DNA from: Iris pallida
Taxonomy: Eukaryota; Streptophyta; Magnoliopsida; Asparagales; Iridaceae
NCBI GenBank assembly: GCA_029216955.1
Contig: JANAVB010009598.1
Coordinates: 23,494,322-23,558,321 of the forward strand
Length of the DNA stretch: 64,000 bases
Reading direction: 5' to 3'
Shown here piece by piece: positions 48,032 to 60,495 of this stretch (its first letter is position 1; each line of letters starts with the position of its first letter). Below the pieces are notes generated by a model, which had not been told where the DNA came from, did no database searches, and was given only the letters and a program-made list of their open reading frames with translations. A program made the position numbers and the translations under genes.

Positions 48032-49149
48032 AGAGGGAGATAGCTAGATCTGTTTTCCGTTGCTTGGTATGTCAGCAAGTAAAGGCAGAACATCAAAGGC
48101 CAGCTGGGTTATTGCAACCGCTTCCTATTCGGAAATGGAAATGGGAGCATATTACAATAGACTTTGTGACCGGTTTACCGAGATTACCAAGTGGTAAGAA
48201 CGCTATTTGGGTAATAGTGGACCGACTTACGAAGTTAGCACACTTTTTTCCTTTCAGAGTAGGGCAATCTACAGAAAAGTTGGCAGAGTTGTATATGCAA
48301 CAGATAGTCAGGCAGCATGGAGTCCCTGTCAGTATCGTGTCAGATCGAGATACCCGTTTTACTTCATATTTCTGGAAGAGCTTACATCATAGTCTGGGTA
48401 CCAAGTTAAGATTTAGCACGGCTTACCATCCACAGACAGATGGGCAGTCAGAAAGGACGATTCAGATTTTAGAAGATATGTTACGAGCTTGTACTCTAGA
48501 TTTTGGAGGGTCTTGGAAGAGTCACCTGCACTTGGTCGAGTTCTCATACAACAATGGTTATCAAGCCAGTATCCAGATGGCACCATTTGAAGCACTATAT
48601 GGTAAGAAGTGCAGGTCGTCGCTTGCATGGGATGATATCGGAGAGAGGAAGATGTTAGGCCCAGAAATGATTGTTCAGACGGTTGAAGTGGTTAAGGGAA
48701 TTAGAGAACGACTTCGAGTTGTGCAGGACCGGCATCGTCATTGGGCGGACCAGCATCATAGGCCGTTAGAGTTCTCTGTTGGGGACCACGTATTCTTGCG
48801 GATCTCACCTACTCGTGGGGTCATTAGATTTGGCGTTCGCAGGAAATTGAATCCGCGGTACGTGGGCCCATTTGTTATCCTTGATCGGATAGGCGATGTT
48901 GCTTATCGTTTATCCCTCCCGCCTTCGTTACGAGAGGTGTATGACGTATTTCATGTATCTCAATTACGTAGGTATGTATCGGACCCAAGTCATATCTTCG
49001 ATCATTCTGAGCTGGTTGTTGGTACCAACCTGTCTTATGAGGAACAGCCTGTGTCCATCTTGGACCGAAGAGAGAAGATACTCAAGAACCGAACAATTAG
49101 TCTTGTCCGTGTTGCTTGGGGTCATCACTCCTTGAGAGAGTCAACGTGA
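48028..49149 (+). pseudogene. pol: Family D integrase and chromodomain-like tail
   Basis: After the frameshift the frame resumes at [18 protein letters not shown]. The DDE residues are D48160 (TIDFVTGLP), D48343 (SDRDTRF) and E48451 (PQTDGQSERT). The C-terminal part has the GPF motif (RYVGPFVILDRIG), VFHVSQLRRY, then SILDRREKILKNRTISLVRV leading to HHSLREST, a chromodomain-like fold used by chromoviruses for targeting chromatin. TGA 49147 replaces a Trp codon in the usual TWE motif. About 20 more residues (EREDDIRSRYPHLF) follow in frame. Confidence 0.93.
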
Positions 49150-49391
49150 GAACGTGAGGATGATATCCGATCACGGTATCCACACCTGTTTGACTCACGA
49201 GGTATATCTCTTTCTGTATACCTTGATTGTCCTGATCTTTCATGCTTATCGCTTTATGGGTAGAGCTACTTGGTATCATAGATTGATGGATTTACATATA
49301 TAGTACTTGCTTTTGATATGGTATAATGATTGCTTGCTCACTAGAATTGCTTGTATTAGTTTAGCTCCGACATTTCTACCTGCTTGGATTT

Positions 49392-49430
49392 GAAATTCTG
49401 AGGACGAAATTTTTCTAAGGTGGGTAGAGA
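49392..49430 (+). promoter_or_regulatory. Polypurine-tract end of family D
   Basis: TCTGAGGACGAAATTTTTCT then AAGGTGGGTAGAGA directly precedes the 3' LTR TGTCACTTCCCG. Nearly the same as in A and E. Confidence 0.8.
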
Positions 49431-52393
49431 TGTCACTTCCCGTTCCCGGAATGCGTATTTCTATACATGTGTAATTCATGTATATTTATCTAGTACTTAT
49501 CATGTATTATCCTGTGTTTGAATTCCTATAATTTTCATGTTAATTTTATTGTCTGTATTTTATTTCCTGCAATTTATTTCTGTATTTTATTTTCTGCTTT
49601 TAATCCTCTGCTTGCTTTCGGGTTGGCCTTGGCCGAACCCAACCCTCAAACCCGACCCACAACTCTCACCTACCACCACCCTCCCTATTTAAAGCTCCCA
49701 ACTCTTCTCTCTCCTCATAACTCACTTTCTCACCATTACTTCTTCTCCTTCCTCATCACTTCTTCGCCTACCAGCAGCAGCAGGAGGCAAGTGCAATCTT
49801 GCTCTCCTTCACCTATTTTTATGGATTATTACTCTTTCTCTCATGATCCTGAGAGAGTTTAGTGCTTGGCATTTTTGATTTCTGTGGCTTGTTTTCTCTA
49901 GATCTAAGTTGTTACATTTTCGGTTGTTCATGGGTTCTTGGTCCACCAACTTAGCATGTTTTCTGGCTGGGAATTTCATTTTTTTGGCTTGGGACGAAGG
50001 CTTAGTCACGCACACGTCTTTACGTGTTGGCGTGTATTTTGAGTCACGCTCATGTTCTTACATGTTAGCGTGTATTTTTAGTCACGCTCACGTTCTCATG
50101 AGCGTGCATGTATTTTTAGTCACCCTCACGTTCTCATGAGCGTGCGTGTATTTTTAGTCACGCTAACGTTCTCTTGAGCGTGCGTGTATTTTTAGTCACG
50201 CTAACGTTCTCTTGAGCGTGCGTGTATTTTTAGTCACGCTCACGTTCTCATGAGCGTGCGTGTATTTTTAGTCACGCTAACGTTCTCTTGAGCGTGCATG
50301 TATTTTTAGTCGCGCTCCCGTTCTCTTAAGCGTGCGTGTATTTTTTAGTCATGCTCACGTTCTCATAAGCGTGCGTGTATTTTTAGTCACGCTCACGTTC
50401 TCATGAGCGTGTGTGTATTTTCAGTCACGCTCACGTTCTCATGAGCGTGCGTATATTTTTAGTCATGCACACATCCATAAGTGCGTGGATTTTTAGTCAC
50501 GCACACATCCTTGAGTGCGTGCGTGAATTTCTTGTCATTTTTTACGCACACTGTTCACGCCCATTTTTCGCGCTCACTCCAGCTAGACTTGTTGGTGTAA
50601 CTTATTAGCCTTAGCTAGACTTGTTGGCATGACTTCCTGACTTGGGTGTTTTATTTGCTCTATAATTTATTCCAATAATAGTGGCATGATAATTCTTCTA
50701 TTATATCCTTACGCCTTTTTGCATGAACTTGATAAATCATGATATGTTAAAATCATTAATACAGATTGTTATGTGGGATGTGTTATATGTCTTGATTGAT
50801 CCATGGATACCCAGTATGACTGGAACTTAACCCTGAGAGTTATAGACTCGACCCCATGTAATATTGATTGACTTTCATGCCTTGTCACCATTGATAATGA
50901 TTGTGACAACGACTAATAATTGATCATGCATTCCTAGTTGGAACTAAGAGACTGGCTAGTCGTCTTATTGAATGAAATGAATGAGACACGTTCATGTAAT
51001 GAACTATTATACTCGATTAGCCGATCCCGAATATTGGCATACAGGCACATGCAGGCTTCAAATTATTTATTTATTTATTTAGTTAATTATCTTACAAAAA
51101 TAGCATGTGTACTTTATGGTCAAGGCATGATTCCTCCGTGATTAGATTTGATTGTTTCATCACGCTATATAAGGCCTACAACCTAGCCGTACGGGTATCG
51201 TTGTAGAGTTGCGCATATCGTACCCCGTACGAAAGTAATTATTGAATGACCATGATCCACGGCATGGAACTTCACTCAACGTAGAGACCTTTAAGTTAAA
51301 TAAAATAATGATGGCATGGAGAGAATAGATTCCCGAGTTCTTACATGGGAGCCCTCTTGGGACTATTAAGTGCCCGACAGGCCGGCTGGTTCCCACAGAT
51401 ACTGTAAATCTGTCACACGGGCAGGGAACGGTATCTGCTTATATTATTGTATATGCTATAACGGCGGACGTCCCGCTGGGACTCGTTTAACTACATGATT
51501 GGCGCAATTGATTGACTGGATAGACTAGCCTTGCTCGCATATAGTAAGAACTGAGGAATCCCTATTTGCATAATTCCAGGATAACTTAGGACTCACAATA
51601 TCAAGCCGTAGTAGTTGATTGGCCGTTCAAGATGATTTGCTTGTGTACTGTACCTACTCTGTTTCCTAACTGAGATGATCAGAATGTCAGGACATGACGG
51701 GCCAACTTCTGTCCTTGTTTGGTTGGGAGGTTGGTTCGAAGTATCGTGATGTTATATGAATCCTAGTGGGAAGCAGAGATCTAATATTATTCTCTTACTT
51801 ACTGGTTTAATCCTTCATATCGTGCTCCCTTGTGGTACTTGCTATTAGAGGTCTAACCTCTCTGGTTTTGCATGGCCAGATTTAGAGCCGGTTCCCGAGG
51901 ATCCAGCTTACTTCTACCTCCAAGATGGTCAATACTAGGGGAATGATCGCAGGAGGACTCGAGTGGGTTCCTTACCTCACCACTCGTTTTGTTATTTACT
52001 TTATACTTAGCCGTTTAGCACCGACATGTTAGTCGGATTGTCTTGCACTTACTTTTGCATAATTGTAATTAAATCAGACTGCAGCTGATAACAATTGTGT
52101 ATATGTTACTATACCATCTGGCTATATTTTTGTAAAGCCAGATCTCCAGAACATTTTGACTGAGCGTTTGGGACGCCTTACTGCTTTATCTTACATGTTC
52201 TCTATTTCTGTTTCTTGTTTTGAATGATTGAGACAATAGATATGAAGTAACCATAGTAAGACTTTCATGTAGTATGTACCCCCTCGTCTGGTTAGACAGC
52301 ATTGATCGTATTATACGGTATTCATCTACCCGTAATACGTAGCTGGCTGAGTCATCCCCCCGCTCTCCAATATTCTGGTTCTGGGGCGTGACA
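49431..52393 (+). repeat. Family D 3' LTR, 2963 bp
   Basis: It starts TGTCACTTCCCG and ends GGGGCGTGACA. Same content as the 5' LTR. It is 40 bp shorter, which the loss of about one 38-bp unit in the hairpin array (about 50045-50535, about ten full units plus two diverged) largely explains. Confidence 0.94.
50045..50535 (+). repeat. Tandem array of 38-bp hairpin units, D 3' LTR
   Basis: The same unit as at 41868-42400. Some units carry point changes such as CGCGCTCCCG and ATGCTCACG that break the stem. Confidence 0.9.
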
Positions 52394-52398
52394 ACTTG

Positions 52399-52973
52399 CT
52401 TGGGACGATGTCGGAGAACGAGTATTGCTTGGACCTGAGATGGTGACCGACGCAACAGAGAAGGTGAGAATGATCAGAGACAAGCTCAGGATAGCCCAGG
52501 ACAGACAGAAGTATTGGGTCGATAGCAGCAGACGGCCTTTGGAGTTTGAAGAAGGCGATAGTGTGTTTGTGAAGATCCCTCATACCAGAGGAACAATTCG
52601 TTTCGGCAGAGCAGGAAAGTTAAGCCCCAGGTATATTGGTCCATTTGAAGTACTTAACAGGATTGGAGAAGTGGCTTATCGGGTGGCTCTATCCCCAAGT
52701 CTCGAAGGCGTCCAGAACGTCTTCCACGTCTCGCAACTGAGACGCTATATCCCGGACCCGAGCCATATCTTGGACCATTCAGAGCTGGAGATTGGACCCA
52801 GCCTCACAGTGTCGGAGAAGCCAGTGGAGATATTGGACAGAGGCGAGAAGAGAACCAGGAACACCGTGACGTCGATAGTTAGAGTGATGTGGCGGCACAA
52901 CTCACCAGGCGAGTCGACCTGGGAGCGAGAAGACCAGATGCAGGAGCAGTACCCGTACCTGTTTGAGACTTAA
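52399..52973 (+). pseudogene. pol: Family E integrase C-end and chromodomain-like tail, after the D insertion
   Basis: Continues the E integrase frame left at 41258. Counting one copy of ACTTG, the phase is preserved. Visible parts are LGPEMVTDATEKVRM, the GPF-type SPRYIGPFEVLNRIG, NVFHVSQLRRYIPDPSH, and a chromodomain-like end with VMWRHNSPGESTWERED and QEQYPYLFET before TAA 52971. The TWE motif is intact here, unlike in D. Confidence 0.93.
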
Positions 52974-52999
52974 GGTAACCCCCTAACCTTGCCTTTATT

Positions 53000-53031
53000 T
53001 TCGAGGACGAAATTTTCTAAGGAGGGAAGAT
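53000..53031 (+). promoter_or_regulatory. Polypurine-tract end of family E
   Basis: TTCGAGGACGAAATTTTCTA then AGGAGGGAAGAT directly precedes the 3' LTR TGTGAAACCC. Confidence 0.8.
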
Positions 53032-55989
53032 TGTGAAACCCACTTTTGTTAATTAATATTAGTATTATATTATTATATTTATTATAATTATTAGTATTAT
53101 TTTTTTGAGTGTTAAAATTATTTTAAAAATTAATTCACATGGATTTTTGGATTCTTGGATCAGACCCGAGCCCCAGACCCGAGCCCGAACTCAGACCCAA
53201 TCCTATTTCAAAATATCTGAATTCTTATTCAAAAAAATAAACCTTTTGAGCCGGTCCAATTTGGACCAGCAAAACTCCCGTTCAAACCCCTCCCCTATTC
53301 TTTCTCTCCCTCTAACTCCTCTACACCCCACGTTCAATCCCAACCCCAACTCATCCTACGACCTCTCCCACAGCTGAGAACATACCACCACCATCAATTC
53401 ATCTCTTTACAAGTAACCACTCTTCATCCCAACTCCCCACTTCTTATTCTCATTACAGAGAATAGATAACTCCTCCCAACTTCCCTTTCCTCTCCCTCGC
53501 GAGCACCAAACCCACTCCCCTCCTCTTCCGAGTTCTCCGCGAATCCGACCCCCGCAGCTCCCGTCGGCCTCCTCCCTGACCCGATCCAGCCCGCCGGCAC
53601 GCCCCTCTCCGCGGATCAGACCGCCGGAGCCCTAGCCCGGCCTCCCCGTGACCCTCCCCGTGCGGCCTCCCCCAGCCGCGCGTCCCCGAGCCCCTTCGGC
53701 CAGCGCCAACGTCGGTGCCCTTCCCGTCGGCCTCCTCCCAGCAGACCTCGCCGACTCTTCTCGCCCAGCGTACCACTTCGGCAGCCCCCTCTGCCCGCGA
53801 GCCGCATCCCGCGCCCGTGCCCTAAGTCTCTCGGTGACACCGCAGTTCTGTGCTGCTGTTTTCCACCATTCTCTCCGCTGTCCGGGTCTCCGCGAGCGCC
53901 CGCTGATTTGGACAGCGTTGTCCAGCACTGTTCCAGGTTTTCGTTGCTGTTCGAATCTTTATTTTTCTTCTTTTAATCATCTGAGAGCTCTAGCCGAGCA
54001 ACCCGAGGTATAACCCCTGTCCCGTCCCATTTTCCTTAGTCTGTGATGAGAATGGTCCCCGATTCCCTCTTGGGAATTCATTTTTTAGCGACGTCGTATT
54101 TTTCAAAACCTTCGGAAAGGTTCTGTTGATTGTTTGGATTTTTTCGGATCTTTTCGGACATTGGATTTCGGTTTATTTTTGGCTTCTGGATATTTCCGGT
54201 ATTGTGCTATGACGTTTTGGTTGGATTCGGACTTCCGAAATTGTTTCGGGTCGTTCTGAATTAATCTGTGGATTGGTTGTGGATTATTTTATATATATGT
54301 ATTTGGGATTCCCTGGTTTGGGATTTGCAGAAAATTATCGACATATTTCCCAGTTTTTGGGTTGACCAAAACTAGAGGAAATGCTGCCGAATTTTTCTGT
54401 AAATTTAAAGTATATTTTAAAAATAAATTTAAAATAGATTTCAGAAATATTATATTAAATATTTTGGGCGACGACCGTATCGGTCAATGGGCCCCGGCTA
54501 AGTGCAAACAAAACCGGCTTCGTCCGGACGTTGAGGCATTAGCTTAGTTGACGATTGGACCATATCTGAGACTCGATAAATATTTACTTTATTTTTACTA
54601 TTTAATTTATTTCATTATTTATTTATTTATAATTAATTATAGTTTAGAACTAACGGCCGTTTCGGTCTTATTTCAATTTATGTAAATAAATTGTAGTGGG
54701 CATAAGCCCAGCGGGTTGTTGGTTCTGTAACTGTAATTTGGTAGCATAGGATTTTTGGTTATTTGCTGATTTTGCGAGTTTTTGTAGCATACGAATTAAT
54801 TTAATAAAAAGTTATGTTCATATAAAAATTAATAAAGATTTTCTCACCTAAAATCTACAAGTTTTAATATTAACAACGATCATGTCTTTCTCACTAAAAT
54901 AAGAAATTAGTTTTATATTTATAATTATGAAAATACAAAATTTTAATCAATTAAATTGGTATCGACGAGTTTTCTAAAATACAAAGTTTAAAACGAACTT
55001 TCCCTCGTTATTAATTCAACGCACCAATAATCGTAATTCTGTTTGTGTTTTGTTAAATAAGAATTAAAATTGGATTAGGACACAAATAGAGATTTCAACT
55101 AGCGTAGCTAGATTGGTAATCCTGGAATCTGAGTCAATTTCTCGAATGTAGGAATTCGAGGACGATTCTAAATTTCCATCTCGAAGTCTTCATCCTCTCC
55201 AGTCAAGTTCATTTTGAGGCTAGTATAGTTTGTGTTAGTTTTACAGTTATTTTAATAATCGCTTTACTGCAAGTTTAAACCACGATGCAAACACGAAACT
55301 CTCTCTGAGAGTACTGATTGTGACTACTGTACTGATTGGGGACTGGGGGAATAGAGTAATGTTTATGACCAAATCCAACTGTAACTTAGAACTGTGTGAG
55401 CTTACCCCTCTTACACACGGGGATAAGCCGTACCGTATCAATATGATACTACTGAATCATCCCAAGCCGGTCATATTCATTGCCTATTCACATCACACTG
55501 TTTTACTGCTAGAAAACTTTTCAATTTCTAAACTGTTTAAAAGTGCATGATTCTATTATTCATTTTAACTGTTTTAAATTAGCATGAATTGTACTTTGCT
55601 CCCTTCTGACTGGAGATACATTTTTAGGGGACATTGAGGATGCTGAGCTGTTGTACAGCAGCTACTACGACCCTGTTCTATACCCAGTAGTGCTGCCAGA
55701 GTCCCCATTGGAGGACGTTGGGACTGAGGCCGATGAGCCGGCTGATAGATAGATTTTCTTTTTCAGCATTGTTGTTTATTTCAAACTCTGTTATTTATTT
55801 TAGTACATTTTCCAATTGTATTTCATTTCAAAGTTTAATAAAATTTTATTTCCGAATTTGAGTTGTGACAAATATAGTTGTTGTTGTATGGTTACCTGCT
55901 AATGGAACAACTTACTGCCGCCGTCTCAACAACGGTGCATGCTGGGCATGATCCGGTTCGACCCAATTATTTGGGATCGGGTCGTGACA
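53032..55989 (+). repeat. Family E 3' LTR, 2958 bp
   Basis: Same layout as 33896-36859. In a roughly 200 bp stretch compared by eye (35465 against 54594 onward) I count about five substitutions. The AGGCAAGT box reads GAGGCTAGTATAG here. The donor-like GAG|GTATAACC is kept at 54007/54008. Confidence 0.92.
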
Positions 55990-55994
55990 CTATG

Positions 55995-56480
55995 GTCATG
56001 ACTATTTTGATTATGATCATGCTCGTGCCAACTTCATATTTTTACCCTGCTTGGTTGACTTGCACGATTAGCCTTGATCGTGACTTCATCTTAAATAGGA
56101 CTAAAATCCTGTTTAGATTTCGTCGAGAACTTTGATCATTCCTTAAAAGCTGGTAATGACTCAACCATGCTGACCATAGATTGGTCGTGTCCAACCATTT
56201 CAATCTTGATCATTCTTAAAAACATTTGGTTGGCAACTTGACCATTTGACCGAATATTGATCGTGCCAAATCACACTCCCCTTTTATTTATTATCTTTAT
56301 CATTTTGATCATATCCATGATTACCCATGACTAAATAGATCATGAATCATATCACTCCCTTGATTATACCATTCGTCGTTTTATTCGTATCAATTAAAAT
56401 TTGGTTTCTTGATTATTCTTCATAGTCATGCTTAATTGTGTTCTTTAAAATTTCTAAGGTAAAACATTCTAAGGTGGGTA
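55995..56480 (+). other. Family C interior, 3' part, non-coding
   Basis: Resumes family C after the E insertion and is rich in GATCATG and GACCAT words. It ends in TTCTAAGGTGGGTAGGTC, a polypurine-like end like those preceding the LTRs of A, C and D. No coding motif is seen. Confidence 0.65.
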
Positions 56481-57175
56481 GGTCGTAAGCCCACTTTTCT
56501 GTTTTCTTACATTTTCTATTTAGTTTATCTTAGTTTAAGTATTTTTCTAAATCGAGGAATAATTTTCATTTTATTTCTATTGTAGATATTTTGAAAAAAA
56601 AAGAAGAAGAAGAGATTTGTCAAATTTTAGAAGAGATTTTATTCTAGGATTATTTGAATTACTATTTTATCAAGAATTATATTAAATTCAAATTATCACT
56701 ACATTATTTTAGAAGATATTGTATTTTTGAAAAATATACAGCTATAAATATCTCAATTATTCTTAATAATATTTTGACAATTGATTTTATTACAAGGATT
56801 ATTTAAAGTAATAGGTATTATTTTAGACAATTTTTTTGATTGATTTGGAGTATGATTGGATCAAAACCCTAGATTATCCTTTCCGAAGTTTTAGAAAAAA
56901 AATTCATTTATTCATTCACATATTTTATCTGTCGACGTTGAAGGCAGATTTCGTCGATACTTTGTTTATGATTATTTTCCTTAGCAATCTTGTTTCAAAA
57001 TTAAAGTTGAGAGTATTTTAGAGCTTTTAGAGTTTCAAACTTTTCTTTCTGTTTTATTTATTTGATCAATTTTCCTTTATCATAAAGTTCTACTACCTCT
57101 CACTAATCTACCAAGTCCATCTATCTTGGTAGTCCTCAAATTCGAGGAAAAATTTATTTCTAAGGTGGGTAGATT
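56481..57175 (+). mobile_element. LTR-like fragment inside the C interior
   Basis: After the internal polypurine-like end comes CGTAAGCCCACTTTTCTG, which resembles LTR starts in this window (TGTGAAACCCACTTTTG, TGTAATCCCCC). The 0.7 kb is AT-rich and non-coding and ends in a second polypurine-like stretch (CTAAGGTGGGTAGATT) that directly precedes the true C 3' LTR. It may be a remnant of another LTR or of a recombined element. Confidence 0.4.
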
Positions 57176-57412
57176 TGTAATCCCCCTTCCCGAAATTTTA
57201 ATATATTTTTATTTTATTTTATTTGAATTGCGATTTTTAATTTTATAAATATTTAATTAATTGATTATTATTGAAGGCCCTAAGTCATGGTTAGAATTGG
57301 AGTACAAGATGACTAGAAATCGTGGGACGGATAGCATTATCGCGTGCCTTGACTAATGTATTAGCCATGGTAGGGAAGACCCAGCTATAAGTATTTCCCA
57401 ACTAGGAAAACC
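57176..57412 (+). repeat. Family C 3' LTR, first part
   Basis: TGTAATCCCCCTTCCCGAA onward. It matches 29105 to about 29340 and ends in GGAAAACC at the C' insertion. Confidence 0.9.
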
Positions 57413-57999
57413 TGTCACGACCTGCACCCGATTTTCGGACGCAAGCTCTTGAGCAAGCCAGCTACGTGTCGAGCGAACTCCAGCCCGATTCGAGTACGTA
57501 TAAGCTGTCAAGGTCATGGTATCATGACTAATATGGTAATCTACAGTGTATCTTAATCCACAAGAATATATAAGGCAAGAATGAACAATTATGGGTCATG
57601 GTCTGCAGCCCATTAGCATATTGTCTGATTAGACTCCAAGAATGATATGAGTCTATAAAATAAACAGAATAAATCATGGCATGGAATATAAAGCATGAGA
57701 GGATAATAAAGAATTATCACAAGCAAGTACCTGTATCCCTGCAGGTGTAATCACTACCATCATGAGCCGCTAACTAACTCCATGCAATCAGCTACCTGAA
57801 GAGATCATCAGATCCTCAGGGGACATAGCAAGATACATAAAAACATGCCTATCTAACAGTTTAATCATGCAATAATATAAACAGGAACTAGACATGAGAC
57901 TGACATGTGGCTATTAACAGGTAACTATGAACACGGATATGGGATCAACTATGCATAAATGAACTACTGGAAGAACAAAAGATCAATGGAATACCAACC

Positions 58000-58112
58000 C
58001 TCGCCCCGATGTGGACTCACAGGTCAATTTCAAGACAAGTCACCCTCGCCCCATGTGTGGACTCGCAGGTGCAAACGGACAACCCTTGTCCCGTATGTGG
58101 ACTCGCAGGTTG
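58000..58112 (-). repeat. Three-copy repeat in C'
   Basis: Three variants of CCCTCGCCCC...TGTGGACTCGCAGGT with a period near 50 bp. They lie between the AGGCAAG box and the LTR end, as do the arrays of A, D and F. Confidence 0.7.
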
Positions 58113-59399
58113 TGGGAACGATACATGAGCAGCAGTTCAATCACACATACTTGAAGACACGACTCAGTCAAGATACAGGTAACGACACGGTACAACTCAG
58201 TCATGACACAGGTAAGGGCAACTCTAGCATGAACCATAATGTGGACAAGCCTGGTGTAACTACGCTATCAAGTCAGAAAATACTAATATACAAGCAAGAC
58301 AATAGACTAGTAAACATGGTATCATATACATCTATAGCAACTAAGGTAACTGAATATAACATACTAAAATAGATGAACTATAAGCATGAAAATGAACTGT
58401 AGAGGGAGGCAAGGTATCTTGCCTGGTGGTAGCACGAAGAGCCAACAATAAACCGTCAACCGGTAAGCCAAATAAGTCCAAATCTCACAACTGTCTCCGA
58501 AAGCTGAAACAAACATTGCCAACATTCTTAGAATAGTCAAATTATCTAGGATTGCCTGTCCTTAAGTCCAATTCTGGACACAGGGGCAAAACGGTAATTT
58601 TGGACCAAAACGATGTCCGTCGTTCTATCCACTTTGCACCAAAAAATGTGCCAGAGTCAATAGTCTCTAAAGTCCTCAAACTATATGTCAACAGGTTCGA
58701 TTTTCCGATATGAACCCAAATATATGTCCAAAGTTGAATTCTGGCGGGCCGTGCACAAAATCACCAGTTGCGTCGGACCGTAGGGCCCGCAAAACGGTGA
58801 TCCGATCAACTGTCTCAGAATAGGAGCAAACTTGGCATACAGGACCAAAAAAATGATAAGGTCCTGTTGGCGCAAGTTTCGTTTCGGTCTGATGAACGTG
58901 CACAAAGTAATTAAAAAAATTGTACCGAGGCCGATACGGTAAATTTCGACGGATACGTATCAAATTCGTCGCGCACACGCAACCAATTTAAATTCCGTCA
59001 AAGCCCACACGACCACGAAGTTGTTACGCACCTTTCGATGCTTTTGGTTCGCGACCACGTCGTCCGGATTGGCGGGACGCACGTCGTATCGAGGATTTTG
59101 CTAGTTTTTAAAACAGATTTTTCATGAACTTTACAATCAAAATTATTTTCTTATAACAAACGATAAATTAAACGACCATAAGGGTTTTAAAGCCCTACAT
59201 GTGGTCTGTAATTTCTATTCAGCAAGTTACCAAGGACTACTGCTAGATTAATCAGAATTTAACTTCGATCTTGGGGGTTTGGGCTGCTCGATCCCCTGTT
59301 TATGAACAGGTTTTCGATCGGATTTTGAATTGATTTCCTGAAAAATCCAGTCGAGTATACTCGAATCTATTTGAAGGGTCTCGTAGGTGGTTATATAGG

Positions 59400-59753
59400 C
59401 TACACATAGGATTTTTTTGATCGAACTTTCATGGAATAATGAGGATGAAAACTCACCTTGAAGTGAGCGACAACACAGCCGAACTGTTGTTGCTGTCGCG
59501 CGTTTGCCCGCCCGATTTGGCCACCGTCGACGATGCACCGGCGTTGTGCAGGTAGCCGGAGAGGTCGCTTGACTTCGGAGAGGTCCTGGGGTGGCAGAGC
59601 GGCGTTAGGGTTTTGTCTTTGTCGAAGGAATTTCCTCCATCTCTCTCTCGGGTTCTCAGCTATAAGGGGTATGGGTTTCTCGGGCTTGTGGGGACTTCTT
59701 AGTTCTGTGGAGAGGTATGGCCATGTGGGCCTAGCTTGTGGGCTTCTCTGCAT
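59400..59753 (-). other. Open frame in the C' leader zone, ends past a donor-like site
   Basis: A 117-codon Arg/Pro/Gln-rich frame on the minus strand passes through CAAG|GTGAGT at 59457/59456. I recognise no domain. The equivalent zone of C (30235-30410) is also GC-rich and ends at GCAG|GTTTGT. It may be a leader exon rather than a protein gene. Confidence 0.25.
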
Positions 59754-59824
59754 GGCTGATTTCCGTGCGGCCTGTGGCCTATTGGCCGACCGAGCTGGCT
59801 AGCTCCCTTGTTATTTATTCTATT

Positions 59825-60269
<445 letters not shown>

Positions 60270-60411
60270 CCACAAAACTCAAATAAATCCCGCTAGCGTA
60301 TTTTCCTCGTGTAGAGTCTATTTAGATAAATATGACTGTATATAATAACATTTATTTGACAAGAAATAATATAACCAATAATAATAAAATAATATTTTAT
60401 TATAATAACAT

Positions 60412-60412
60412 C

Positions 60413-60486
<74 letters not shown>

Positions 60487-60495
60487 TAATAATAA
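60412..60495. repeat. AAT trinucleotide microsatellite
   Basis: More than 20 AAT/TAA repeats, with one TAACAATAA interruption near the end. The poly-Ile ORF on the complement is an artefact. Confidence 0.97.

Larger units (their letters stand above)
41259..52393 (+). mobile_element. Family D Ty3/Gypsy chromovirus, nested in E integrase
   Basis: 5' LTR 41259-44261, interior 44262-49430 and 3' LTR 49431-52393. The 5-bp duplication ACTTG is at 41254-41258 and 52394-52398. It encodes a single-frame Gag-Pol with two CCHC knuckles, DSGASH protease, FLDD RT, RNase H, DDE integrase and a chromodomain-like end. It is the youngest of its nest (D in E in C). It is now defective: stops at 44555, 45806, 46406 and 49147 and a short deletion near 48000. 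Confidence 0.96.
33896..55989 (+). mobile_element. Family E Ty3/Gypsy chromovirus, decayed, interrupted by family D
   Basis: 5' LTR 33896-36859, interior 36860-53031 and 3' LTR 53032-55989, with target duplication CTATG at 33891-33895 and 55990-55994. The interior encodes a Gag-Pol in one frame with protease, RT, RNase H, integrase and a chromodomain-like tail. It is broken by at least six stops, one frameshift and the D insertion at 41258/52394 (duplication ACTTG). The domain order (integrase after RNase H) and the polypurine end place it among Ty3/Gypsy chromoviruses, probably Tekay/Del-like. Confidence 0.95.

Noticed and set aside
58681..58978. Overlapping minus-strand ORFs in C' (74 and 96 codons)
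   Set aside because: Parallel frames occur on the plus strand of C at 30806-31171 only as shared LTR DNA. The frames differ and no domain is seen.
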